From: Planctomycetota bacterium
Lineage (GTDB): Bacteria; Planctomycetota; UBA1135; GCA-002686595
NCBI GenBank assembly: GCA_028278425.1
Contig: JANQEJ010000037.1
Location: 97,112 to 161,111, forward strand
Direction: 5' to 3'
Length of the DNA stretch: 64,000 nt
Shown: positions 32,326 to 39,579 of the stretch, piece after piece
Numbering within the stretch: the stretch's first letter is position 1
How the letters are laid out: each line of letters begins with the position of its first letter
Made by a program: the position numbers and the translations under genes
The notes under the pieces: generated by a model
The model's input: only the letters and a program-made list of their open reading frames with translations
The model's database searches: none
What the model was told of the DNA's origin: nothing

Positions 32326-33636
32326 CTATCCGTCGTCGGGCACCTTGGCCCCGTCGAGCAGGACCGCGGCCAGACGCCGGGCGAGGATCGTGTTGCCCTT
32401 GGTCCCGAAGTGGACGATGTCGTGGTAGAGCCGGTCCTCGACGTCGGCGAAGATCCCGGAAAAGTCGTGGAACTCCACGCCGCGCTCACACAGCTCCGGT
32501 CCCCGCGCGCGCATCAGGTCGTAGCCGCGCGCGATGAGCCGGCTCTGGTCGGCCGGCGCGCGGTCGAACCGAGCGCGCTCGCTCGGGGCGAGGGGCTTGG
32601 CGCCGGGATCATAGAGCGCCGGCTGAAGCAGGTGCACGTAACGGATCGAGCGCCCGCGGCAGAGCAACTCGATCGAGAAGGAGGCTTCCGACCACGCACG
32701 GACCGACGCTTCCAGCTCGGCGGCCGCCGGATCAGCCTTGCGCGTGCGCTGGACCGCGTCCTCGAGTCCGGCGGCGTGACGGACGTAGCCGTCCTGCGCG
32801 GTGGCCCAACGCGCGTGCGTGCGCCGCATCCGGGAGACGGCGAACCGGCCGCCGAACGCGCTGTTAAAGAGGCCGTAGCGCTCGGCGCGGTCCGCGATCC
32901 GCTCGGCCTCTTCCGCCTCCGCGCGCACCTCGATCATCAGGTCGACGCCCTCTCGATCCACGCCCGCGCGTTGCGCCAGATGACCCCAGTGGTTGATCGA
33001 GGGGTAGCTCGCCGGAAACCCGCTCTCGGCGTTGCGGTCGCTCAGGACCAGCTCGTTGAAGCCGTCCAGGTTGACGACGACGTCCGGGCGGCAGCCGAGC
33101 CCCAGCAGGTAGGAGAGCATGATCTGCTGTTGCGGCTGCTTGTAGCCGACCCGGGCGAAGTTCAGGACGCGGACCCGGCGCCCGCCGAGCTCGTTCTTCG
33201 CGTCGAGAAGCTGGAGCAGGACCTTCTCCGCGCCGAGCTCGTCGTCCGAGAAGTTGGCGGCCACCGAACCGCCGAGGAGGACGATCGTGTAGTCGTCGGG
33301 GTTCGCGAGGCAGCTCTGGATCTGCTCGTGGCCGTGGGGGACGTCGTATCCCAAGTAGGGATGGAGAACGTACCACTCCCCCCGCCGGCCGTCCCTCCCC
33401 CGCGTTTGCCCGGTCGCGGGCTCGCCGTTGCCGGCGCGGCGCACACCGTTGATCTCGGCGGCGAGATCGAAGACGAGCGTCCGCGTGTCGGCGGCGCTGT
33501 ACGGATCTCCCGCGAGTGCGAGCAGGGTGCGGAACCCGAGCTCGCAGGCGATCAAGAGGGCGACGAGAACCGCCAGCGAGAGCCCGATCCTGCCCGGAAT
33601 CGAGCGAAGCCGCTTGGGGAGCGCAAAGGCGGACAC
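32326..33636 (-). CDS. membrane-anchored SGNH-hydrolase-fold protein
   Basis: About 436 residues. One N-terminal transmembrane helix (IGLSLAVLVALLIACELGF) precedes a domain with SGNH features: VLLGGSVAANFSDDE for the Ser block, VNLDGFNELVLS for the Gly/Asn block and a terminal DIVHFGTKGNTILARRL with the Asp/His pair. It is similar in plan to the protein at 14074 but not a close copy. Such membrane-tied SGNH proteins often handle acyl groups on surface polymers. The TAGGAT hexamer lies 7 nt before GTG 33636, which argues against the track start ATG 33645 that overlaps it. Confidence 0.8.
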   Translation of the reverse strand: MSAFALPKRLRSIPGRIGLSLAVLVALLIACELGFRTLLALAGDPYSAADTRTLVFDLAAEINGVRRAGNGEPATGQTRGRDGRRGEWYVLHPYLGYDVPHGHEQIQSCLANPDDYTIVLLGGSVAANFSDDELGAEKVLLQLLDAKNELGGRRVRVLNFARVGYKQPQQQIMLSYLLGLGCRPDVVVNLDGFNELVLSDRNAESGFPASYPSINHWGHLAQRAGVDREGVDLMIEVRAEAEEAERIADRAERYGLFNSAFGGRFAVSRMRRTHARWATAQDGYVRHAAGLEDAVQRTRKADPAAAELEASVRAWSEASFSIELLCRGRSIRYVHLLQPALYDPGAKPLAPSERARFDRAPADQSRLIARGYDLMRARGPELCERGVEFHDFSGIFADVEDRLYHDIVHFGTKGNTILARRLAAVLLDGAKVPDDG

Positions 33637-33643
33637 GAGTAGC

Positions 33644-33649
33644 ATCCTA
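33644..33649 (-). promoter_or_regulatory. -10-like TAGGAT before SGNH gene
   Basis: TAGGAT on the minus strand ends 7 nt before GTG 33636. The in-frame ATG at 33645 lies across the hexamer and is less likely to be used. Confidence 0.45.
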
Positions 33650-33697
33650 TCCCACGCGCGGACTCACGTCGTTCCGGGCCTGCGTCCTTGCGGTACG

Positions 33698-34345
33698 ATG
33701 ACCGTAGACCGCTTGAAACCCTTGAAACCAACGAGCTCGCTCCAGCCCTCGAAGGGCGGCCGAGAGCGAGCGCGCCACGACGCCGACCTCGAGCTGGTCC
33801 GGGGCGCGCAGAACGGAGATCCCGCCGCGGTCAGCGAGCTGCTGGAACGGACGAAGTGCGTGCGCGGGATGCTGGTCTTCCAGAACCGCCGGCTCAGAGG
33901 ACGGCTCGGCGAGGAGGAGCTCGAGGATCTCGTCCAGAGCACTCTGCTCGCGATCTGGCGCAAGCTCGACGACTACGCGGGGATCGGGAAGCTCGAGTCC
34001 TGGCTCTTCCGCTTCTGCTACCTGGAGACCCTGGCGCGCCTGCGCGAGATGCGGCGCCTGCCGCGGCAGCTCGACGACTCCGTGGACCCGCCGCAGCCCG
34101 AGCGGGACCCGGCGTCGGAGGCGCTCGACCACGAGCACCTCTACCGGGTCCTGGACCGCCTCGACGCGCCGGTGAGGCGGATCCTGCTCCTGAAGCACGT
34201 CGAGGAGCTGACCTTCGACCAGATCGGGAAGCGGCTCGACCTCTCCGCCAACACGGCGAAGACGCGCTATTACCGCGGGATCGCGAAACTCCGCGGCCTG
34301 CTCGCGTCGCAGATGGATGGCCCGGCCCGAGGAGGGGACGCGTGA
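33698..34345 (+). CDS. ECF-type RNA polymerase sigma factor
   Basis: A 215-residue sigma-70-family factor. Region 2 is present as LGEEELEDLVQSTLLAIWRK and WLFRFCYLETLARLREMR; region 4 is ILLLKHVEELTFDQIGKRLD and SANTAKTRYYRGIAKLRGLL. It carries no extra domain, unlike the two fused sigma factors at 5398 and 8604. ATG 33698 is chosen; the longer track ORF covers the divergent promoter region. It overlaps the following gene as GTGA. The partner downstream looks like its anti-sigma factor, and a CHAT protease gene follows, so the regulon may include an envelope-stress protease. Binding sites are not identified. Confidence 0.9.
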   Translation: MTVDRLKPLKPTSSLQPSKGGRERARHDADLELVRGAQNGDPAAVSELLERTKCVRGMLVFQNRRLRGRLGEEELEDLVQSTLLAIWRKLDDYAGIGKLESWLFRFCYLETLARLREMRRLPRQLDDSVDPPQPERDPASEALDHEHLYRVLDRLDAPVRRILLLKHVEELTFDQIGKRLDLSANTAKTRYYRGIAKLRGLLASQMDGPARGGDA

Positions 34346-35052
34346 GCCGCCACGACGCCGAGCGCCACGGGGAGCGCCTCCAGGAGGTGCTGGCGCGCGG
34401 GGACGAGGCGCGGATCGCATTCGAAGGCTCGGAGCTCGCGAGCTGCGACACCTGCCGCAGCTTCCTGGAAGCGACGATGGACACGATCGACCGCATGGAC
34501 GCCCTGGGGCGCTTCGAGCGCGCCGAACGCGACGCCTTCGAGCAGGCGAAGCTCGACGTCGCGCCGGGGTCGGCGGAAGAGCGGGTGCGCGAGCAGGTGC
34601 TGGCGCAGCTCCGCGGACGAGCGCCCGCGCGCCGCCGCTGGGCGTGGGTGGGCGCGGCCGCCGCGGCCGTGCTCGCGCTGGTCGCCGCCCTGTACGTCTT
34701 CGCCCCCGGCGACGGCGGGGACGGCGGAGGCGGGCCGATGCTCGGCGACGGCTTCGAGCTCCTGCACCCCGCCGGCGCGGTGGAGGGAGACTCCTTCGGC
34801 ACGTTCCGCTGGAGCGGCGCCCTGCCCCCGGGCGGTTGGTACAAGATCAAGGTATTCGGGGAGACCGAGCCGGGCAGGTTCGACCTGCTCGACGAGAGCG
34901 GGCGCCTTCGGGAGCCCCGCTGGGCTCCCGACCCGACGGAAGAAGCACGATGGCCCGCCCGTATTCGCTGGATGCTCGAGGTGTACGACGGCTCCAACGC
35001 CAGCCGGGGCTTCGAAACGCACCGCCAGGACGCGGAGCTCTCCTCGCGCTGA
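34342..35052 (+). CDS. probable membrane anti-sigma factor
   Basis: A 236-residue protein. The N-terminal cytoplasmic part has a CxxC pair (C35, C38 in SCDTC) as in zinc anti-sigma domains, but the usual upstream His is replaced by Glu. One transmembrane helix lies at ~100-120 (WAWVGAAAAAVLALVAALYV), followed by a Gly-rich linker and an exported beta-rich domain (FELLHPAGAVEGDSFGTFRW). GTG 34342 overlaps the sigma-factor stop, so the two are made together. This order and topology are standard for ECF sigma/anti-sigma pairs. It is hidden within a longer track ORF; its 3' end overlaps the CHAT gene start by about 100 bp. Confidence 0.8.
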   Translation: MSRHDAERHGERLQEVLARGDEARIAFEGSELASCDTCRSFLEATMDTIDRMDALGRFERAERDAFEQAKLDVAPGSAEERVREQVLAQLRGRAPARRRWAWVGAAAAAVLALVAALYVFAPGDGGDGGGGPMLGDGFELLHPAGAVEGDSFGTFRWSGALPPGGWYKIKVFGETEPGRFDLLDESGRLREPRWAPDPTEEARWPARIRWMLEVYDGSNASRGFETHRQDAELSSR

Positions 35053-37601
35053 TCCTCCTCGCCTCGCAGGCCGGCGCGCAGGACTGGGACGTGCAGGTCG
35101 AGGAGTTGCGGGAGCGGGCGCGCGTGGAGAGCGCCATCGAGGCGCGCGACGAGCTGTTCTCCCTGCTCGAGTCCGCCCGCGAAAGCCCCGCGCTCGCCGA
35201 CCTGCTCTATGAGGCCGGGCGCGACCTCGGACTCGAGCGGTACAACGGCCTCGGGACGCGCCTCGACGGGTACGAGCTGGCCGAGCGCGCGGCGGCGCTG
35301 GCCGACAACACGAGGCGCGCGATGTACGTCGGGCAGCTCCGCACGCACCTGTTGCGCGACAACGGCAGGCTCGGCGAAGCGCTCGACGAGGCGTCCCGGC
35401 TGATCGATGCCTACCCCGACGAAGCGTTCTCGATCCCCTTCCTGTGGACGACGCGGGCCGGGCTCGAACGGCAACTGGGACGGTACGACGATTCGCTGGC
35501 ATCGCTGGACGAGGCCGAAGCTCTCATCGGGCCGGACGACGCGAAGCAGGCGCCCCTTCGGGCGGCGATTCCCGGTCTCCGGGGTCAGGTCTACCTGAAC
35601 CTCGGGCTGCCCGACCTCGCGGCGCCGTGGCTCCGCGAGGAGATGGCGGTCGCGACCGAGCTCTACGCGACGGACGCGAAGGGCTTCGCCGGGCAGCTCG
35701 TCTGGGCGCAGCGTCGAACGGCGGCCCTCGCGCTCGCGACCGGCGACTACGACGGCGGCGTGGAGCTGATCGAAGGCTTTCTCGCGCGGAAGGAGCTCTA
35801 CGCGAAGCGCGGCCGCGACCGCGGATACCTCTTGAGCCTGCTCGGGGTCGCGCTCCTGCGCGCGGGCGAGAGCGACGACGACGACGCGGCGCTGGCGGCG
35901 CAGCGGCAGCGCGAGGCGTTGGAGCTCAAGATCGAGCCCATCATCGAGCTCCGCGCGCGCCTGCGCCTGGCGGAGGCGGAGATGACGCGGGGTGAGCTCG
36001 ACCTGGCGGAGGAGGCGCTGGCCGGCGCGCGCGCGCAGATCGACCAGCTCGCGGGAGATCCCGAGCGGCCCGCACCCGTGCACGAGGCCGCCCAGCTCGT
36101 CGCCTTCGAATCGCGGCTCGCCTTCGCGCGCGGCGGCGCGGGAACCGAGCTGCGCGCGCTTCGCGACGAAGCCCGAGAGGGTCTCGAGCTCCTGATCGAA
36201 GACTGGCAGCACGTGCCGGAGCGCGCCGGCGGCGTCGGCTTCCTGCTCTACTCGACGCGCCGCGCCGTGCTGGGCGAGCTGTTTCGGCTCGAAGTCGCGG
36301 TGGAAGGCCCCGAGCGCGGCGCCGAGCTGGCGCTCGAGCACGTCGTGAGCGTGCAGGCGATGAGCACGCTCGCCCGGCGCGGGACGGCCCAGCCGCCCGA
36401 CCTCGCGGCGCTCCGAGCGGAGCTCCTCGACGAGCGCCGCGGGCTCCTGATCTACCTGCCGGCGCGCGGCGTGTCGCACGTCCTCGCGGTCGACCGCGAG
36501 CGCGTCCTCCACCTGGAGCTGGCATCGTCCGAGGAGATCCGGCTCGCGCGCGTGCCGTACGTCTCGCACCTCACGGCTTACGCGGGCGACGTTCCCGACG
36601 AGGAACGCGACTGGTTGGTCGAGGAGGAGCGCCGCCTCGCTTCCGAGCTCGCGCAACTCTTGTTTCCGCCCACGCTGATCGACGTCGTCGCAAGTTGGAA
36701 CGGCGTGACGATCGTCGGCGCGGACATGCTCGGCTTCGTTCCCTTCGCGTGGCTTCCGCTCGGCGCGGAGCGTCATCTCGGAGCCGAGCGCGCGGTCGAC
36801 TTCCTGCCGTCGCTCGCCATCGACGTCGACGCGAGCACGCCGGACCTCGCCGGGGCTCCCGAGCTCGTGCTCGTCGGCGGCGTCCGGCCGGATCCCGACG
36901 TGGCCGCCCGGTTCGGGGTCGGCGCGCTCGAGCTCTCGCAGCAGACGGCGGATCGTCTCGCGTCCCCGTACGGGAGCGCGAGCGTGCTCCGCGGCGACGG
37001 CGCGACGCGGGAAGCGCTGCGCGCGGCGACCGCCGACGGGGCCGGCGTCCTTCAGTTCCTCGTGCACGCGGTGCGAGACCGCACGCGGGAGCGACCGACG
37101 CTCCTGGTCCTCGCGCCGGGCGACACCGGCACCGGTCTCTTCGGTTACGACGACGTCGTGAGCGTCGCGCCCCCGGCGCTCGTCCTCCTGACCTCCTGCC
37201 GCTCCGCCGCCGCGCGCATCCGCCCCGGCGATCCGGGCATCACCGACCTCGGCGGCGCCTGGCTCGCGAACGGGGCGCGCGCGGCGCTCCTGTCGCAAGT
37301 CGACCTCGACTATGCGTGGACGATCGAGGTCTCGGAGCGCCTGCACGCCCGGCTGCGCGACGGGCTCTCCCCGGCCGAGGCCCTGCGCCGGATGCGCGCG
37401 GACCTCGTGCGCGACCACGGGGAGGCCGCGCCCTTCCACAGCGGGCTTCTCACGCTCGTCGGCAACGGCCACGCGCCGCTGTTCGCCCCGCGCGAGGTTC
37501 CGCCCGCGAGCGGAACGTCGCGCTGGTGGCTGCTCGCGCCCTTCGGGCTCGTCGTCCTGCTGCTCCTGTTGCCGGTCCTGCAGCGGTCGCGGCGAAGCTA
37601 G
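34950..37601 (+). CDS. exported TPR-CHAT domain protease-like protein
   Basis: An 883-residue protein with an N-terminal signal (ALLALILLASQAGAQ, after a ~29-residue charged start), a helical TPR-like region (~50-430), and a C-terminal CHAT domain (caspase/separase-related cysteine protease). The catalytic dyad is visible: His706 in FLVHAVRD and Cys750 in LLTSCRSAAA. It ends in a transmembrane helix (WWLLAPFGLVVLLLLLPVL) with an Arg-rich cytoplasmic tail. The CHAT domain would therefore lie outside the cytoplasm, unlike the usual cytosolic CHAT enzymes. ATG 34950 lies inside the anti-sigma gene in another frame; no closer start keeps the signal peptide. It belongs to the sigma/anti-sigma operon. 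Confidence 0.85.
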   Translation: MARPYSLDARGVRRLQRQPGLRNAPPGRGALLALILLASQAGAQDWDVQVEELRERARVESAIEARDELFSLLESARESPALADLLYEAGRDLGLERYNGLGTRLDGYELAERAAALADNTRRAMYVGQLRTHLLRDNGRLGEALDEASRLIDAYPDEAFSIPFLWTTRAGLERQLGRYDDSLASLDEAEALIGPDDAKQAPLRAAIPGLRGQVYLNLGLPDLAAPWLREEMAVATELYATDAKGFAGQLVWAQRRTAALALATGDYDGGVELIEGFLARKELYAKRGRDRGYLLSLLGVALLRAGESDDDDAALAAQRQREALELKIEPIIELRARLRLAEAEMTRGELDLAEEALAGARAQIDQLAGDPERPAPVHEAAQLVAFESRLAFARGGAGTELRALRDEAREGLELLIEDWQHVPERAGGVGFLLYSTRRAVLGELFRLEVAVEGPERGAELALEHVVSVQAMSTLARRGTAQPPDLAALRAELLDERRGLLIYLPARGVSHVLAVDRERVLHLELASSEEIRLARVPYVSHLTAYAGDVPDEERDWLVEEERRLASELAQLLFPPTLIDVVASWNGVTIVGADMLGFVPFAWLPLGAERHLGAERAVDFLPSLAIDVDASTPDLAGAPELVLVGGVRPDPDVAARFGVGALELSQQTADRLASPYGSASVLRGDGATREALRAATADGAGVLQFLVHAVRDRTRERPTLLVLAPGDTGTGLFGYDDVVSVAPPALVLLTSCRSAAARIRPGDPGITDLGGAWLANGARAALLSQVDLDYAWTIEVSERLHARLRDGLSPAEALRRMRADLVRDHGEAAPFHSGLLTLVGNGHAPLFAPREVPPASGTSRWWLLAPFGLVVLLLLLPVLQRSRRS

Positions 37602-39350
37602 TTAGCCGCCGTGCGTTCCCGGGCTCGGCGGGCCGTCCGGGCGCGGCGGGTCCTCGTCGGGGGGCGGCAGCACCGGCGTTTCGGATCCGCCGGGGTCCTC
37701 CTCCTCGCGCAGGTCGAACTCGACCTGGTTCCAGTTCTCGCCGTCCAGGGACTTGTACAGCTCGTAGTAGAGGAGGTTGCCGTAGAACAGGCCCAGGTTC
37801 TCCGTCACCGGCTCGTTGGACGAGAACGCGTACGTCGACGATGGGCTGGCGCGGAGGATCTTCCCCGCTGTCCCTTCTTTGATGTAGCGCATCTCGATGT
37901 TGTAGACCATCGACGTCTTCGCCTGGGGCTCGCTCAAGAAGACGCTCGCCTCCGCGCCGGGACCCACCGACTGGGCGATCGGGAACAGGTCGCGGGAGTG
38001 CGCTTGGTGCTGCATCTGCGGCATCTCTTCGCCCTCGAACCACTCCTCCTGCGCCCAGAGGATGATCTCGAGGCGGTTCGCCCACGGGTGAGCCGGGAAG
38101 GGATACGGGGGACCCGAGTCGAGGTTGAGGACGATCTCGCCGAGCTGGTCGGGGACGCTGTAGTAGTAGTCCCCGCCGTAGATCTGCGGGCTCGGGTCGT
38201 CGGGTCCGGGGTACTGGTTGTCCGCGACGATGACCTTCTGGCTCTGCTCGACGAAGCAGACGACGTCGACGTTCCCCGAGCCCGTGAAGGGGCCGAGCAA
38301 CGGCCACGCGGTCTGGTTCGGCGCGGGCCCGACCGCGCGCAGGTCGACCAGGTCGACGTCCGCCAGCGTGAACGTCGAGGCGCCGCCCTGGTTGTACATG
38401 AGCTTGAGGTCGTGGCTTTCTGTATGCGCGAGGAACACGTCGTCCTTCCCGTCGCCGTCCGCGTCGCCCGCGACGGCGGCGTAGGCGCCGGCGGAGCCGA
38501 TGACGACGGGGTCCTCGGTGTCCGTGCGGTCGATGACGTGCAGCTCGTTGACGCCGGTGTCCAGCGTCACGAGCGCCGCGAGGCGCTGGCCGGTGAAGCC
38601 CGCTTGGCCGAACGGCGCCAGGACGCCGGTGTCGACGTCGTCGATCGGCAGCACGGCGCCGGCGGTGCCGTCGTCGGAGAAGACGTTGACGCCGAGCGTC
38701 GGCATGAGGAGCGCGACCTCGAGCGTGTCGCCCGCGCCGGCGTCGTCCCAGTCGAGGACCGCCACGTCGTGGGCGCGGTTCACGCCGAGCGGCGCGGCGA
38801 GGGTCGCGGCCGGCGGGTCGTCGAGGGGGCCGTAGAGAACGAGCAGCGCTCCCCCCAGGGCGCTCAGGCCGACGAGGTCCTGCTCGCCGTCCTTGTCCCG
38901 GTCGACGACGATCACCCGGGTCGCGCCGTTCCACGCGTTGTCGCCGGCGAAGCCGATGGGCTCGGACGTGAAGCTGCCGCTGCCCGAGTCGTAGCGGTAG
39001 CGCCCGAGGCCCTGCGCGCCGACGGTGACGACTTCGTCCAAGCCGCCGGCGGAGGAGGCCGGGAGGACCGCGAGGTCGTTCACCGGCGGGCCGCCGGGAT
39101 CGATCTCGAACACGGAGCTGTGCTTGTCGGGCGCGTAGACGACCCACCCACCTCCGTCGGCGGTGTAGAGGCCGTCCAGGCGACCGTCGCCGGTCAGGTA
39201 ACCGGCCGCGCCGCGGCCGACGGGGCCGCCGGGCTGCCAGTCGAAGGCGTGCGTTCCGGCGATCGAGTAGGGAGAGGTCTGCGCCTGTGTCGACGCTGCG
39301 AAGACGGTGATTGCAAAGAGCGAGGGGACGGTGCGAAGGGTCGGTGCCAT
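37602..39350 (-). CDS. secreted FG-GAP-like repeat protein
   Basis: A 582-residue exported protein with a signal peptide (VPSLFAITVFAASTQAQT). Residues ~35-330 carry propeller-like blades with Asp-rich turns: VVDRDKDGEQDLVGL, LDWDDAGAGDTLEVAL and AVAGDADGDGKDDVFLAH. The C-terminal ~200 residues are beta-rich and of unknown type (YYYSVPDQLGEIVLNLD), ending in a Pro/Gly-rich tail. Start MAPTLRTV (39350) is chosen for the signal peptide; the track ORF extends to 39437. Its stop directly abuts the stop of the CHAT gene, with no gap. It is probably a surface-exposed or released protein of unknown role. Confidence 0.8.
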   Translation of the reverse strand: MAPTLRTVPSLFAITVFAASTQAQTSPYSIAGTHAFDWQPGGPVGRGAAGYLTGDGRLDGLYTADGGGWVVYAPDKHSSVFEIDPGGPPVNDLAVLPASSAGGLDEVVTVGAQGLGRYRYDSGSGSFTSEPIGFAGDNAWNGATRVIVVDRDKDGEQDLVGLSALGGALLVLYGPLDDPPAATLAAPLGVNRAHDVAVLDWDDAGAGDTLEVALLMPTLGVNVFSDDGTAGAVLPIDDVDTGVLAPFGQAGFTGQRLAALVTLDTGVNELHVIDRTDTEDPVVIGSAGAYAAVAGDADGDGKDDVFLAHTESHDLKLMYNQGGASTFTLADVDLVDLRAVGPAPNQTAWPLLGPFTGSGNVDVVCFVEQSQKVIVADNQYPGPDDPSPQIYGGDYYYSVPDQLGEIVLNLDSGPPYPFPAHPWANRLEIILWAQEEWFEGEEMPQMQHQAHSRDLFPIAQSVGPGAEASVFLSEPQAKTSMVYNIEMRYIKEGTAGKILRASPSSTYAFSSNEPVTENLGLFYGNLLYYELYKSLDGENWNQVEFDLREEEDPGGSETPVLPPPDEDPPRPDGPPSPGTHGG

Positions 39351-39567
39351 TCTGGCGCCTCCGGTAGGGATCGGTTCGGCGGGGGGATTCTCTCGCGGAG
39401 TGCGTCGCAAGGCTGCGCGCACGGCCAGCGGGAGCATGGCGAGCGGATCCTACGGCAAAGTTTCGGGTTTCGCCGGAAAACGAGCGGGGCCGGAAACTCG
39501 AAACTACGGCGGCCTTCGGGATCGCGCTTCCCGCCGACAGCAGGTTCACCACCACCGTCGCTTCGAC

Positions 39568-39573
39568 AGGAGG
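39568..39573 (+). promoter_or_regulatory. Shine-Dalgarno AGGAGG
   Basis: AGGAGG lies 6 nt before ATG 39580 and decides that start against the longer track ORF beginning at 39307. Confidence 0.6.
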
Positions 39574-39579
39574 CAAGAC

